Assembly: GCA_017472225.1 (NCBI GenBank)
Contig: JAFUQS010000104.1
Span: 1 to 41,802, forward strand
DNA from: Clostridia bacterium
GTDB lineage: Bacteria; Bacillota; Clostridia; Oscillospirales; Acutalibacteraceae
Direction: 5' to 3'
Length of the DNA stretch: 41,802 nt
Made by a program: the position numbers and the translations under genes. Below are positions 28,963 through 36,582 of this stretch, piece after piece. The notes below the pieces were generated by a model, which saw only the letters and a program-made list of their open reading frames with translations, did not search any database and was not told the DNA's origin. Position 1 is the stretch's first letter; each line of letters starts with the position of its first letter.

Positions 28963-29135
28963 CTTTGAGCCTGAGCGCCGCCGGTGGCGGAAACAGCGAG
29001 GGCGAAAAGGCGCAGCGGTCAAAATCGCTCGGCGCACCAAGCCGAAATGCGATTTTGGGCACCGCAAGAGTAAGCCTGCTTTGGGCAAAGCAGGGGCAGA
29101 TAAACAGAAAAAGCCTAAAAATTTAATAATTTTAT
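28963..29135 (+). other. Structured insert between tRNA-Pro 5' copies
   Basis: 173 bp, GC-rich in its first half, with three hairpins: CCGCC-GGT-GGCGG (28978-28990), AAAATCGC-TCGGC...GCCGA-AAT-GCGATTTT (29021-29056), and CCTGCTTT-GGGC-AAAGCAGG (29075-29094). The last resembles the tRNA-Pro anticodon arm (CCTGCTTTGGGAGCAGG). A short frame through it looks like low-complexity arginine-rich junk and is not called. Confidence 0.7.
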
Positions 29136-29212
29136 CGAGGCGTAGCTCAGTTTGGTAGAGTGCCTGCTTTGGGAGCAGGATGCCGCAGGTTCAAGTCCTG
29201 TCGCCTCGACCA
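29136..29212 (+). tRNA. tRNA-Pro (anticodon TGG)
   Basis: 77 nt with encoded CCA. Acceptor CGAGGCG/CGCCTCG pairs fully, discriminator A, D arm GCTC...GAGT, anticodon stem CCTGC/GCAGG with loop TTTGGGA (anticodon TGG), T arm GCAGG-TTCAAGT-CCTGT. It reads CCN Pro codons, mostly CCA/CCG. Downstream of a strong promoter and two partial copies. Confidence 0.97.
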
Positions 29213-29246
29213 TATTTTTTTATATCCGCAGATGGGGAGGATAAAT

Positions 29247-30200
29247 ATGTCAATAAAAGTTTTTATCGACAAGTACGCAAATCAGATTCAGGCGATGAAC
29301 CCTAAATATGATGTTATTTATGAGGTATCAAAGGATAACCCCATTGTTTTTGAAAACAGTGCAGAGGTCAGGCTTTCAATGGCTGTTATTGCTGACACAC
29401 ATCTGCCCAACAGAGAAAGCGCAGAGCTGAATCTCGGAAACACCTTTGAAGACCTTGCAAATTCTCAGGAAAAGTTTGATGCCTTTCTCATGGCAGGCGA
29501 CATTGCCGATTACGGTACAAACAACGAATATGAAAGATTTTTCAGAGTGCTTGACAACCAGAAGGTTGTTGAAAACATTTTTGTCACCATGGGCAATCAC
29601 GATGCACGCTTCTTTTTCAAAAAGAACTGCAGAATCGTCATGAACAAGGTTGAAGAATATCTGAAAATCAAAACACAGGGAAAAAGCTATTATTCCTATG
29701 ACATAAAGGGCTACACCTTTATTGTTATCTGCACGGAAAAAAGAGTGCTTGAAAAGGCTTATATTTCCAAGGAGCAGATGGCTTTCCTTGACAAAGAGCT
29801 TGAAAGAGGTACCCGTGACGGTAAGCCTGTTTTTGTAATGTGTCATCAGCCCTTTGCAGAAACCCACGGACTTCCCGAGGTGTGGAAAACAGGTGACATG
29901 GGCGAGCAGAACGACGAGGTCAGAGCCATTATGGAAAAATACAGCAATGTATTTTTCATTAACGGACACCTTCACGGTGGTATTTTTGAAAAGCTTCCCG
30001 AAACCCTCAACGAAGAAAAAGGCGTTTATTCCATCAGTATACCCGGCTACAGAAAGCCTAACAACTTCGGCATAACAGATTGCGGTGTGGGCTACTACTG
30101 TGAGGTTTATGATGATAAGGTTGTTTTCAAAGCCAGAAACTTCCTCAAGGGCGAAAATATTGAAGGCGATTATACAAGACTTGAATATGCCATAAAATAA
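29247..30200 (+). CDS. Calcineurin-like metallophosphoesterase
   Basis: 317 aa, two-metal phosphoesterase. Motifs in order: IADTH (Asp50, His52), GDIAD (84-88), GNHD (116-119), CHQPF near 204, GHLHGG near 243. There is no signal peptide, so it is probably cytoplasmic. GGGGAGG (29234-29240) fixes the ATG at 29247; the longer frame begins inside the tRNA and is rejected. Relatives act on phosphodiesters or cyclic nucleotides; the substrate here is unknown. It may be read through from the tRNA-Pro promoter. Confidence 0.9.
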   Translation: MSIKVFIDKYANQIQAMNPKYDVIYEVSKDNPIVFENSAEVRLSMAVIADTHLPNRESAELNLGNTFEDLANSQEKFDAFLMAGDIADYGTNNEYERFFRVLDNQKVVENIFVTMGNHDARFFFKKNCRIVMNKVEEYLKIKTQGKSYYSYDIKGYTFIVICTEKRVLEKAYISKEQMAFLDKELERGTRDGKPVFVMCHQPFAETHGLPEVWKTGDMGEQNDEVRAIMEKYSNVFFINGHLHGGIFEKLPETLNEEKGVYSISIPGYRKPNNFGITDCGVGYYCEVYDDKVVFKARNFLKGENIEGDYTRLEYAIK

Positions 30201-30264
30201 AAAAACGGGGATGAAAAAGATACATCCCCTGTGTATGCAAAAAAAATCAGATAGTTAAACATAC

Positions 30265-30304
30265 AAAACCATTGTAGAAGCGAAATGCTTGATACAATGG
30301 TTTT
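30265..30304 (+). terminator. Intrinsic terminator after the metallophosphoesterase
   Basis: AAAACCATTGTA (30265-30276) and TACAATGGTTTT (30293-30304) with an inner AAGC/GCTT stem, followed by a T-rich tail. A weaker GGGGATG/CATCCCC hairpin lies at 30207-30229. Confidence 0.85.
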
Positions 30305-30421
30305 TATATTTTTCTGACTACTTTCTACTCAAAGTGTATTTACCTTCGCTTTTATGTGCCGTGGTGAAAACGGCAAGGTTTTATCTGTTCCTCTGACTCC
30401 GCTCGCTCAAGCCGCTTGGGC

Positions 30422-30886
30422 TCTTACTTTTGTCGGTTGTGACAAAAGTAAGCAAAAGCACGCTTTTTTGTGGATTAACCTCCGCAAGAACTAAAAATAC
30501 CGAGTAAGGCTTATTCTATCCTTTACTCGGTAGTCTTTTCTGCTCACCGTAGATAAGAAAACAAGGTTTCTTCTTATCGGTATTTTCAGATTGCTCCGTT
30601 GTGCCATACCACGGCTCGTTTGCCGAACAGCTCTATTTAAAACAACGCTCAATAAATTGAGCCGCTCGGTTTAATTTGTTCCGCAAGGTATGCTATTGTC
30701 TAATTTATTTGTGTGCCTTTCCACTGCGTGTAGTCCGACAGTCGCTCCCGCTACAATCTGCTTTCTGAAAGAGAATTCCTCTTTACGTTGTTTTTCTGAT
30801 TATTTAAATGATTGTTTGTTTTTTTCTGACTACTGTCTACTGTCTACTGATCCCTGACTACTGTCTACCGACTACTGACTACTATT
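30422..30886. repeat. Dispersed non-coding repeat, copy B
   Basis: Forward-direction full-looking copy. In order: hairpin CTTACTTTTGTC/GACAAAAGTAAG (30423-30452), hairpin TACCGAGTAA/TTACTCGGTA (30498-30532), hairpin GATAAGAA/TTCTTATC (30552-30578), a conserved block through about 30780 (about 90% to copy A by eye), then the heptamer tract (30828-30885). It lies between the convergent metallophosphoesterase and AraC genes. No ORF. Confidence 0.87.
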
Positions 30887-30934
30887 TGATTGGTCAGACA
30901 TTCAAAGAGGTTCTGTCTTTTTTGCAGTCCCTTT

Positions 30935-31657
30935 TCATTTTACCATCTTGAAATACTCTGTGGGGGTCATGTGATAATGCTTTTTGAAAGCCGTTATAAA
31001 ATGGGATTGTGATGAAAAGCCGAGAAGTGAACAGACCTCACGGCTGCTTTTATTTTCAGAAAGAAGATTTTTTGCTTTCTCAAGCTTTTTCCTTGTTATA
31101 TATGAGCTGAGATTTTCACCCATCTCCTCCTTGAATACCTGAGAAAGATAATCCGGTGAAATTCCGCAAAGCTCCGACAGACCGGCTACAGTTATTTTTT
31201 TGCCCATATTCTCATTTATATAACAAATGCATTTTCTGACATAAGGCGATTTCTTTATTCTTTCCTTGCTTTCTCTCACCATATCCGTAAGCCTTATTAT
31301 CTGACCGGCAGTGAAATTAAGAATATCAGCTTTTGTTTTCATTGTATCCACCGACATAATAACCCTGTCAGAAAATTCATATGCCGTGCTTTCATCAAGT
31401 CCGCCCTGAATTGCATACCTTGTGGCTAAGGTGACGGTGCTGACGGCAAGGTATTTATACTGCATTATTCCATCATTTGAAAGCTTGCCCGTTATTATTG
31501 ATGACTCAATGCTTTGCAATTCCGCCATCAGCTTTTCAATATCTCCGAGCTGAACACAGGAAAACATCCTCACCTCAGCACGGTATGGCGTATGCTTTTC
31601 CGTGAAGTCTTCTTCATCACCAAGGGTCTTTATGCTTATCAGTTCACCGATGTTCAT
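30935..31657 (-). CDS. AraC-family transcriptional regulator
   Basis: 240 aa. The C-terminal ~100 residues hold the AraC double helix-turn-helix: ITVAGLSELCGISPDYLSQVFKEEMG and the second helix pair SREVCSLLGFSSQSHFITAFKK, ending in the typical MTPTEYF. The N-terminal ~135 residues are helical and of unknown ligand. GAGGTG precedes ATG 31657. The targets cannot be named; no sugar or drug genes are adjacent except the ferredoxin-like gene upstream on the same strand. Confidence 0.9.
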   Translation of the reverse strand: MNIGELISIKTLGDEEDFTEKHTPYRAEVRMFSCVQLGDIEKLMAELQSIESSIITGKLSNDGIMQYKYLAVSTVTLATRYAIQGGLDESTAYEFSDRVIMSVDTMKTKADILNFTAGQIIRLTDMVRESKERIKKSPYVRKCICYINENMGKKITVAGLSELCGISPDYLSQVFKEEMGENLSSYITRKKLEKAKNLLSENKSSREVCSLLGFSSQSHFITAFKKHYHMTPTEYFKMVK

Positions 31658-31788
31658 ATTCTCACCTCAGCTTCATTTTAATACGAACCGTGTTAAATAT
31701 CAACCGTGCGACAGCTTTTTTATCCATGATCGGTGTAATTATATAAGAAAAACGATACCGGAAAATCCTTCAAGCCACATCAAATTAT

Positions 31789-32499
31789 TCAATCAAGAAT
31801 TCTTCCGTCTGTTGAAACAGTGACAACCTGCCAGGGGATAAACTTTCCGCTGTTCATGAGTGCCCTTTTAACTGCATTTTCAATTCCGCCGCAGCAAGGC
31901 ACCTCCATACGGACAACCTTCACGCTTCTGATGTTATTTCCGGCAATAATCTGTGTAAGCTTTTCGGCATAATCACCTTCATCAAGCTTCGGACAACCGA
32001 TGAGAGTGATGTGATTCCTTATAAATTCATTGTGGAAATTGCCGTAAGCAAAGGCAGTGCAATCAGCAGCAACAAGCAGATTTGCATTTTCAAAATAAGG
32101 TGCATTCACAGGAACAAGCTTAATCTGAACAGGCCACTGCCTGAGCTGACTTGCGCAAGGCGATGCCTGAACGGAAGGAACGGACACCTTTTCCCTTTCA
32201 ATAGCCTTTGCCATTTTACCCGGGCAGCCGCAGGGAAGCTTTGTCTTTGCTTCACTCTGCTTTTCAGCCTTCGATTTAAGAACTGCCGCTTCATCATAGG
32301 CAGGGGCTTCCCTTTCTTCAAAGCTGATGGCATTTGTGGGGCAAGCAGGCAGACAGTCACCAAGGCCGTCACAGTAATCCTCCCTTGTCAATTTCGCCTT
32401 GCCGTTTATCATTTCGATTGCACCTTCGTGGCAAGCAGCGGCACAAGCTCCGCAGCCGTTACATTTTTCCTCGTCTATTTTTATAATTTTTCTTATCAT
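31789..32499 (-). CDS. Ferredoxin-type protein with two 4Fe-4S motifs and a cysteine-rich C-terminal domain
   Basis: 236 aa. The first cluster motif is CNGCGACAAACHEGA, the second CDGLGDCLPACPTNA. The C-terminal ~150 residues include PCGCPG, LVAADCTAFAYGNFH, LIGCPKLD and PCCGG, giving further cysteines likely to bind metal. It acts in electron transfer in the cytoplasm; a specific partner is unknown. It is divergent from a Crp/Fnr regulator with a palindrome placed near -40 of its probable promoter, so it is probably that regulator's target. GGAGGAATTC precedes ATG 32499. Confidence 0.85.
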   Translation of the reverse strand: MIRKIIKIDEEKCNGCGACAAACHEGAIEMINGKAKLTREDYCDGLGDCLPACPTNAISFEEREAPAYDEAAVLKSKAEKQSEAKTKLPCGCPGKMAKAIEREKVSVPSVQASPCASQLRQWPVQIKLVPVNAPYFENANLLVAADCTAFAYGNFHNEFIRNHITLIGCPKLDEGDYAEKLTQIIAGNNIRSVKVVRMEVPCCGGIENAVKRALMNSGKFIPWQVVTVSTDGRILD

Positions 32500-32512
32500 T
32501 CTGAATTCCTCC

Positions 32513-32541
32513 TTGTTATTGTGTTTTTATTGTAGTATAAT
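32513..32541 (+). promoter_or_regulatory. Sigma-A promoter of the Crp/Fnr gene
   Basis: TTGTTA (32513-32518), 17 bp, TATAAT (32536-32541). A minus-strand -10 TATACT (32539-32534) for the divergent ferredoxin gene overlaps it. Confidence 0.7.
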
Positions 32542-32555
32542 CAGGGAAGAATGTA

Positions 32556-32571
32556 TGTTGAAAATTCAACA
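32556..32571. promoter_or_regulatory. Candidate Crp/Fnr operator (TGTTGAA-N2-TTCAACA)
   Basis: A 7+2+7 inverted repeat. It lies just after the crp/fnr promoter start (fitting autorepression) and about 36-41 bases upstream of the likely ferredoxin transcription start (fitting activation). TTGA...TCAA half-sites fit the Crp/Fnr family but with N4 spacing, not the usual N6. Confidence 0.65.
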
Positions 32572-32585
32572 AAAAGGAGAAAAAC

Positions 32586-33245
32586 ATGAAAAAATATATG
32601 GAAATTCTGAGAAGCTGCCCCTTGTTTGACGGTATCGGGAACGAAAATCTCACTTCCATGCTTGCTTGCCTCGGCGGAAGAACAGCCTTCTTCAGCAAAA
32701 AAGAAACAGTAATTGCCGAGGGCAGCGAAGCTGACTGCATCGGTATTGTGCTTTCAGGCACACTTCAGATTGAAATGAACGATTACTTCGGCAACCGTAC
32801 CATTTTAGGAACTGCCTCACCGTCGGAGCTTTTCGGTGAAGCCTTCGCCTGTGCCGATCTCAAGGCAATACCCGTCAATGTGGTTGCCGTCAGGGACAGT
32901 GAGGTGCTTTTCATTGAAAAGCAACGCATTGCACACCCATGCAGCAACGCCTGTGATTTTCACCGTCGGATAATTTATAACCTTCTTAAAATAGTTGCCG
33001 AAAAAAACCTTATGCTTCAGCAAAAGGCACAAATCACCGCCAAGCGCACAACAAGAGAAAAGCTTACGGCTTACCTGCTCAGTCAGGCAAAAAGGAACAA
33101 CAGCCACAGCTTTGACATACCCTTTAACCGTCAGGAGCTTGCCGATTTTTTGCAGGTTGACCGAAGCGGACTTTCGGCAGAAATAAGCAAAATGAAAAAG
33201 GAAGGCATTATCAACTGCAGAAAAAATCACTTTGAATTGCTTTGA
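32586..33245 (+). CDS. Crp/Fnr-family transcriptional regulator
   Basis: 219 aa. An N-terminal cyclic-nucleotide-binding-like barrel (about 15-120; EGSEADCIGIVLSGTLQIE) is followed by a dimer helix and a Crp-type helix-turn-helix near the end (NRQELADFLQVDRSGLSAEI). Several cysteines are spread through the barrel (for example PCSNAC), but there is no FNR-type N-terminal cysteine cluster, so a redox, heme or nitric-oxide ligand is open. Divergent from the ferredoxin-like gene. Confidence 0.9.
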   Translation: MKKYMEILRSCPLFDGIGNENLTSMLACLGGRTAFFSKKETVIAEGSEADCIGIVLSGTLQIEMNDYFGNRTILGTASPSELFGEAFACADLKAIPVNVVAVRDSEVLFIEKQRIAHPCSNACDFHRRIIYNLLKIVAEKNLMLQQKAQITAKRTTREKLTAYLLSQAKRNNSHSFDIPFNRQELADFLQVDRSGLSAEISKMKKEGIINCRKNHFELL

Positions 33246-33256
33246 AAAAAATAAGA

Positions 33257-33288
33257 ACAGCCGTGAAAACCTTTGTTTTTACGGCTGT
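33257..33288. terminator. Shared bidirectional terminator
   Basis: ACAGCCGTGAAAAC (33257-33270), loop CTTT, GTTTTTACGGCTGT (33275-33288). The stop codon and the last codons of the minus-strand SGNH gene are inside the right arm. Confidence 0.8.
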
Positions 33289-34328
33289 GTTATTGTAATG
33301 TAATCTGAATCCTCCTGTGTAATATAGCCGGAAATCAGAGAGTAATATTTTTCACTCGCTTCGTCCCAATCGGAATAAGTATCATTCCCCCGTTTATCCT
33401 CAAAGCCATAATTTTCAATAAGATATCGAGAAAGGTAATCGGTAAATTTGATTGAACCGTGAAGGTTGGTGTGCCTTGCATTATAGTAGTCGGTTTTACC
33501 GTCAAGACCGATTTCTTCAATGTGCCGACGCAAATCCAGAACATCAAAATTTCTTTCTTCAAGCATTTTAATCATTGTGTTCTGCTTACCGGCACGCTCA
33601 TCGTCAGCACCCTGAGGCACAACAACAAAAAGAACCTTAACATTTTCACGCTCACAATAATCCATCAGACGGATAAAGCTTTGCTCATTCTCCTGTCCGA
33701 GCTCTTCATAAGAAGAAAAATTGGTGTTCAGCTCATCCACATCAGCCTTACCGGTGAGAAAGCTGTTATAAGAATTTCCCGTCTTGTATTCATCTTCAGG
33801 CTCATAAAAGTCACCCAAGGAAAGCTCATTCCATCGGTCATGATAACGGATAATCGGCAGATAATACTCCATTCTTTGTGAAAAGCTGATGCCTGCCACA
33901 TCGCAAAGATAGTCGGTCATTCTGAGCTTATTAAGTGTAAGCGGATAATTATTGAGAAGCTTGTGAAGATAAGTGTCATACTGCCTGAGAAGGTGGGTAA
34001 TATTTATGATAAAAAGTGCATCGGGCTGAGTTTTTCTCGCATCCTCAATCATAAATTCAGCAGCGAACAATGGCTGGGCTGAATTTGAAAAAGGATAAAC
34101 CGATATGCCGTATTCAGCCCATGCCATCGGTGCAGACCAGAAGGAATAGGTTGCACTTGAGCCGAGAAACACCGCATCAAGAGAGCCTTCCTTTTCCTCA
34201 AAAAAGCCGTTGATTCTTTTGTAATCCCTTGTATCGGCATCGCCGGCAAGTACGCCCTGAACACCGAAAAAAGAAACAGCAAATATCAAAACAAAGGCTA
34301 TGCCCTTAAAAATCCTTTTCAATCTCAT
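33279..34328 (-). CDS. Secreted SGNH/GDSL-like protein (DltD-type fold)
   Basis: 349 aa. The N-terminal signal helix (GIAFVLIFAVSFFGVQGVLAG) is followed by an SGNH-hydrolase-like domain: block I DAVFLGSSATYSFW (Ser57/58), an INITHLLR strand, VKVLFVVVPQG, and a last block DYYNARHTNLHGS with the conserved His. It resembles proteins that acylate or deacylate surface polymers, related in fold to DltD and to the DHHW gene at 24175-25269. ATG 34328 is preceded by AAGGAG. A direct-repeat site like the one before the two-component operon lies upstream, so it may be its target. Confidence 0.75.
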   Translation of the reverse strand: MRLKRIFKGIAFVLIFAVSFFGVQGVLAGDADTRDYKRINGFFEEKEGSLDAVFLGSSATYSFWSAPMAWAEYGISVYPFSNSAQPLFAAEFMIEDARKTQPDALFIINITHLLRQYDTYLHKLLNNYPLTLNKLRMTDYLCDVAGISFSQRMEYYLPIIRYHDRWNELSLGDFYEPEDEYKTGNSYNSFLTGKADVDELNTNFSSYEELGQENEQSFIRLMDYCERENVKVLFVVVPQGADDERAGKQNTMIKMLEERNFDVLDLRRHIEEIGLDGKTDYYNARHTNLHGSIKFTDYLSRYLIENYGFEDKRGNDTYSDWDEASEKYYSLISGYITQEDSDYITITQP

Positions 34329-34387
34329 TTCTACTCCTTGTATTTTCCTGTCTTTTTATTTTCCGACAGAAAAGATACAACACGAGT

Positions 34388-34407
34388 GTGAAATATATGT
34401 GTTAAAT
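34388..34407 (-). promoter_or_regulatory. Candidate response-regulator site before the SGNH gene
   Basis: GTGAAATAT (34388) followed 11 bases on by GTGTTAAAT (34399), written on the + strand. The same GTGAAATAT and 11-bp period occur before the response regulator at 36560-36577. About 60-80 bases upstream of the SGNH start. Confidence 0.5.
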
Positions 34408-34419
34408 GAAAATAACAGT

Positions 34420-35814
34420 TTATTTGTTCAAGGGCAGCCACAAATAAAATGTATTTTTTCCTTTTTCGCTTTCAACACCGACATTGCCGCCGTGAAGCTC
34501 AGCAATTCTGTGCACCATTGAAAGTCCTATTCCGTAGCTTTTATCCCTTTTGCGGGCTTTATCCGTTTTATAAAAAAGCTCCCACAGAAGTGCTTTTTCT
34601 TCATCAGAAATGTGAGCACCGTCATTCGTAACGCTGAAAACATATCTGTCTTTTTCAGATATGCCCCGTATTCTGATTTCACTGTCCTTGTTGCCGTATT
34701 TCACAGCATTTTTAACAAAGTTTATAACTGCCCTCGAAATGAGAGTACTGTTACAGTGTATGACAGCAGAATCAAAGCCGATGTCAATTTTCTGGCTTCT
34801 GAATTCATTGTCAAGCTTGTTGTTTATAATTGCAGAAATTTCAAGGGCATTCACATCCTCCATGTCACAAACATAGCCGTCGCCCTCAAGACGGGACATT
34901 TCAAGCATTTCTTCAACCAATTCGTCAATTGCGTCACATTCCTCGGCAGCTATTTCGCAATATCTTTTCAGCTTTTTATCATCCTGAGTGAGAACCTGAA
35001 TGTTTTCGATATATCCCTTGACAGTGGTTATCGGGGTTTTCAGCTCATGTGAAATATCCCTGATGAGTCTTTTTCTTCTTTCAACATCATCCCTGAGTCC
35101 CTCGATGCTTGTTTTCAGCTCATCGGACAAAACATCAATCGAATTTGCAAGCGTACCGATTTCGTCGTTGCTTTTGTGATTGATTTTTTCATCAAAATTC
35201 AGCTCAGACATTTTCTGTGTGATTTCACTCATCTTCTTAATGTTATCCGTAAAGGACTTTGTAAAAATACTCCACACAGCAGTACCGAGAACAGCAACGG
35301 TAACGCCCATGATTATAATAAAAATCGAAACGATTCTGATATCCTGCTCAATACCCTTGATTGATTTGTTCATGATTATGAACTTCCCGTCGGTTGACTT
35401 GCCGACATAAATTATTTTCTTAATATTATCACTTTCGTCAAGGCGCTCTCTGAAATAATAATTTTCATCAATATCCTTTTCGTAATAAAAATTTATCCAT
35501 TTCCGATATTTACCCGACAAGGAATTGTTGATTTTTATTTTAGTATAGGAATGAAGTATTTTTCCGTTTTCATCGGTAACATGAGTGGTTATACCGTATG
35601 ACATATTGATTTCAGAAAGCAGAGAGCTGACATCGTCACTGTTATTCATCAGACACTTATCAATCTGAACGGCATAGCTTTCCATATTTTTCTTTGAATT
35701 GGAAATAAAAATAGGTCTGAGAAAAACACTTGACAGAAAGGTGAGAATAATCATTGAAAGCAGTGTGCCCACAAGAAAAACGGCAACAACCTTCAGCCTG
35801 AAGCTTTTTTTCAT
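34420..35814 (-). CDS. Two-component sensor histidine kinase
   Basis: 464 aa. TM1 is about 9-33, the outer sensor domain about 36-158, TM2 about 160-184, HAMP about 185-240. HisKA has the phospho-acceptor His256 in RDISHELKTP, and a C-terminal HATPase domain carries NFVKNAVKYG, a degenerate first G box and GIGLSMVHRIAELHGG. It overlaps the response regulator gene by 4 bases (ATGA), so it is co-translated. The signal sensed is unknown. Confidence 0.93.
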   Translation of the reverse strand: MKKSFRLKVVAVFLVGTLLSMIILTFLSSVFLRPIFISNSKKNMESYAVQIDKCLMNNSDDVSSLLSEINMSYGITTHVTDENGKILHSYTKIKINNSLSGKYRKWINFYYEKDIDENYYFRERLDESDNIKKIIYVGKSTDGKFIIMNKSIKGIEQDIRIVSIFIIIMGVTVAVLGTAVWSIFTKSFTDNIKKMSEITQKMSELNFDEKINHKSNDEIGTLANSIDVLSDELKTSIEGLRDDVERRKRLIRDISHELKTPITTVKGYIENIQVLTQDDKKLKRYCEIAAEECDAIDELVEEMLEMSRLEGDGYVCDMEDVNALEISAIINNKLDNEFRSQKIDIGFDSAVIHCNSTLISRAVINFVKNAVKYGNKDSEIRIRGISEKDRYVFSVTNDGAHISDEEKALLWELFYKTDKARKRDKSYGIGLSMVHRIAELHGGNVGVESEKGKNTFYLWLPLNK

Positions 35815-36494
35815 ATTTCAGTTACCTCACCTTCAAAGCTGTAGCCCGTGCCTCTTATGGTACGGATGCAGTCACCATAGGATAAAAGGGACTGCCTCAG
35901 CATTTTTACATGTGTGTCAATTGTTCTGTCACTGCCGTCATAATCAAAGCCCCACACCTTTTCAAGAATTGTATTACGGTCAAGAACATTGGGGCTGTTT
36001 TTCATAAGAAGAATCAGAAGCTGATATTCCTTGGCAGTAATTCTGATTTCCTCCTCGTCAATGAAAACCTTCATTTCCTTTTGCAGAACCCTGAGCCTTT
36101 CGTGCCTCAATTCACATGAGCGATTAACATTGGAGCTGTTGATAAGCCTTTTTGCCCGTTCAACCAAGGCAGCTCTTTTAAAGGGCTTGACAACATAATC
36201 GTCTGCCCCGCTTCTTATTCCCTTTGCCTCACTGTATTCATCGGAAAGTGCGGTGAGCATAATCACCTTGACATCAAAATACTGCTTTACATAAGAAAGC
36301 ACCTGCCAACCGTCAAACTCGGGAAGCATAATATCAAGAATCATCAAAGGAATATCTCTGTTTTCCTCAAGAATTTTTATTGCCTGCTCACCGTCATAGG
36401 CTGAAATAACCTCAAAGCCCTCAATTGTGAAAATATCCTGAAGAAGCTCATTTATTCTTTTATCATCATCAACAATAAGAACAGTATTATTCAT
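35811..36494 (-). CDS. OmpR/PhoB-family response regulator
   Basis: 227 aa. The receiver domain has the acidic pair IVDDD (Asp9-11), phospho-acceptor Asp54 in MILDIMLPEFDGW, and a switch Thr/Lys (LTALSDEY, VVKPFK). The C-terminal winged helix (about 130-225) has EYQLLILLMKN and RTIDTHVKMLRQSL. It precedes the kinase gene in one operon. A tandem GTGAAAT site upstream suggests autoregulation. Confidence 0.94.
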   Translation of the reverse strand: MNNTVLIVDDDKRINELLQDIFTIEGFEVISAYDGEQAIKILEENRDIPLMILDIMLPEFDGWQVLSYVKQYFDVKVIMLTALSDEYSEAKGIRSGADDYVVKPFKRAALVERAKRLINSSNVNRSCELRHERLRVLQKEMKVFIDEEEIRITAKEYQLLILLMKNSPNVLDRNTILEKVWGFDYDGSDRTIDTHVKMLRQSLLSYGDCIRTIRGTGYSFEGEVTEI

Positions 36495-36559
36495 AAAAAC
36501 ACCTCTTGAACGTCACCAATCCGACACAATAATTCAAAATATAACTTTATCCTCGGAAT

Positions 36560-36577
36560 GTGAAATATCCGTGAAAT
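36560..36577 (-). promoter_or_regulatory. Tandem direct repeat upstream of the two-component operon
   Basis: GTGAAAT at 36560-36566 and 36571-36577 (+ strand), 11-bp period, a common layout for OmpR-family dimers that bind head-to-tail. A related site lies upstream of the SGNH gene. Confidence 0.6.
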
Positions 36578-36582
36578 TGCTT

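Noticed and set aside
28919-29158. A 79-aa open frame over the tRNA-Pro upstream region
   Set aside because: It crosses tRNA copies and hairpins, has an Arg/Lys-rich junk composition and no ribosome binding site; it is better explained as structured non-coding DNA.
28940-29212. tRNA-Pro as the attachment site of an integrated element
   Set aside because: The duplicated part is the 5' end, only 196 bp apart, with no integrase nearby; duplication is retained as a separate finding.
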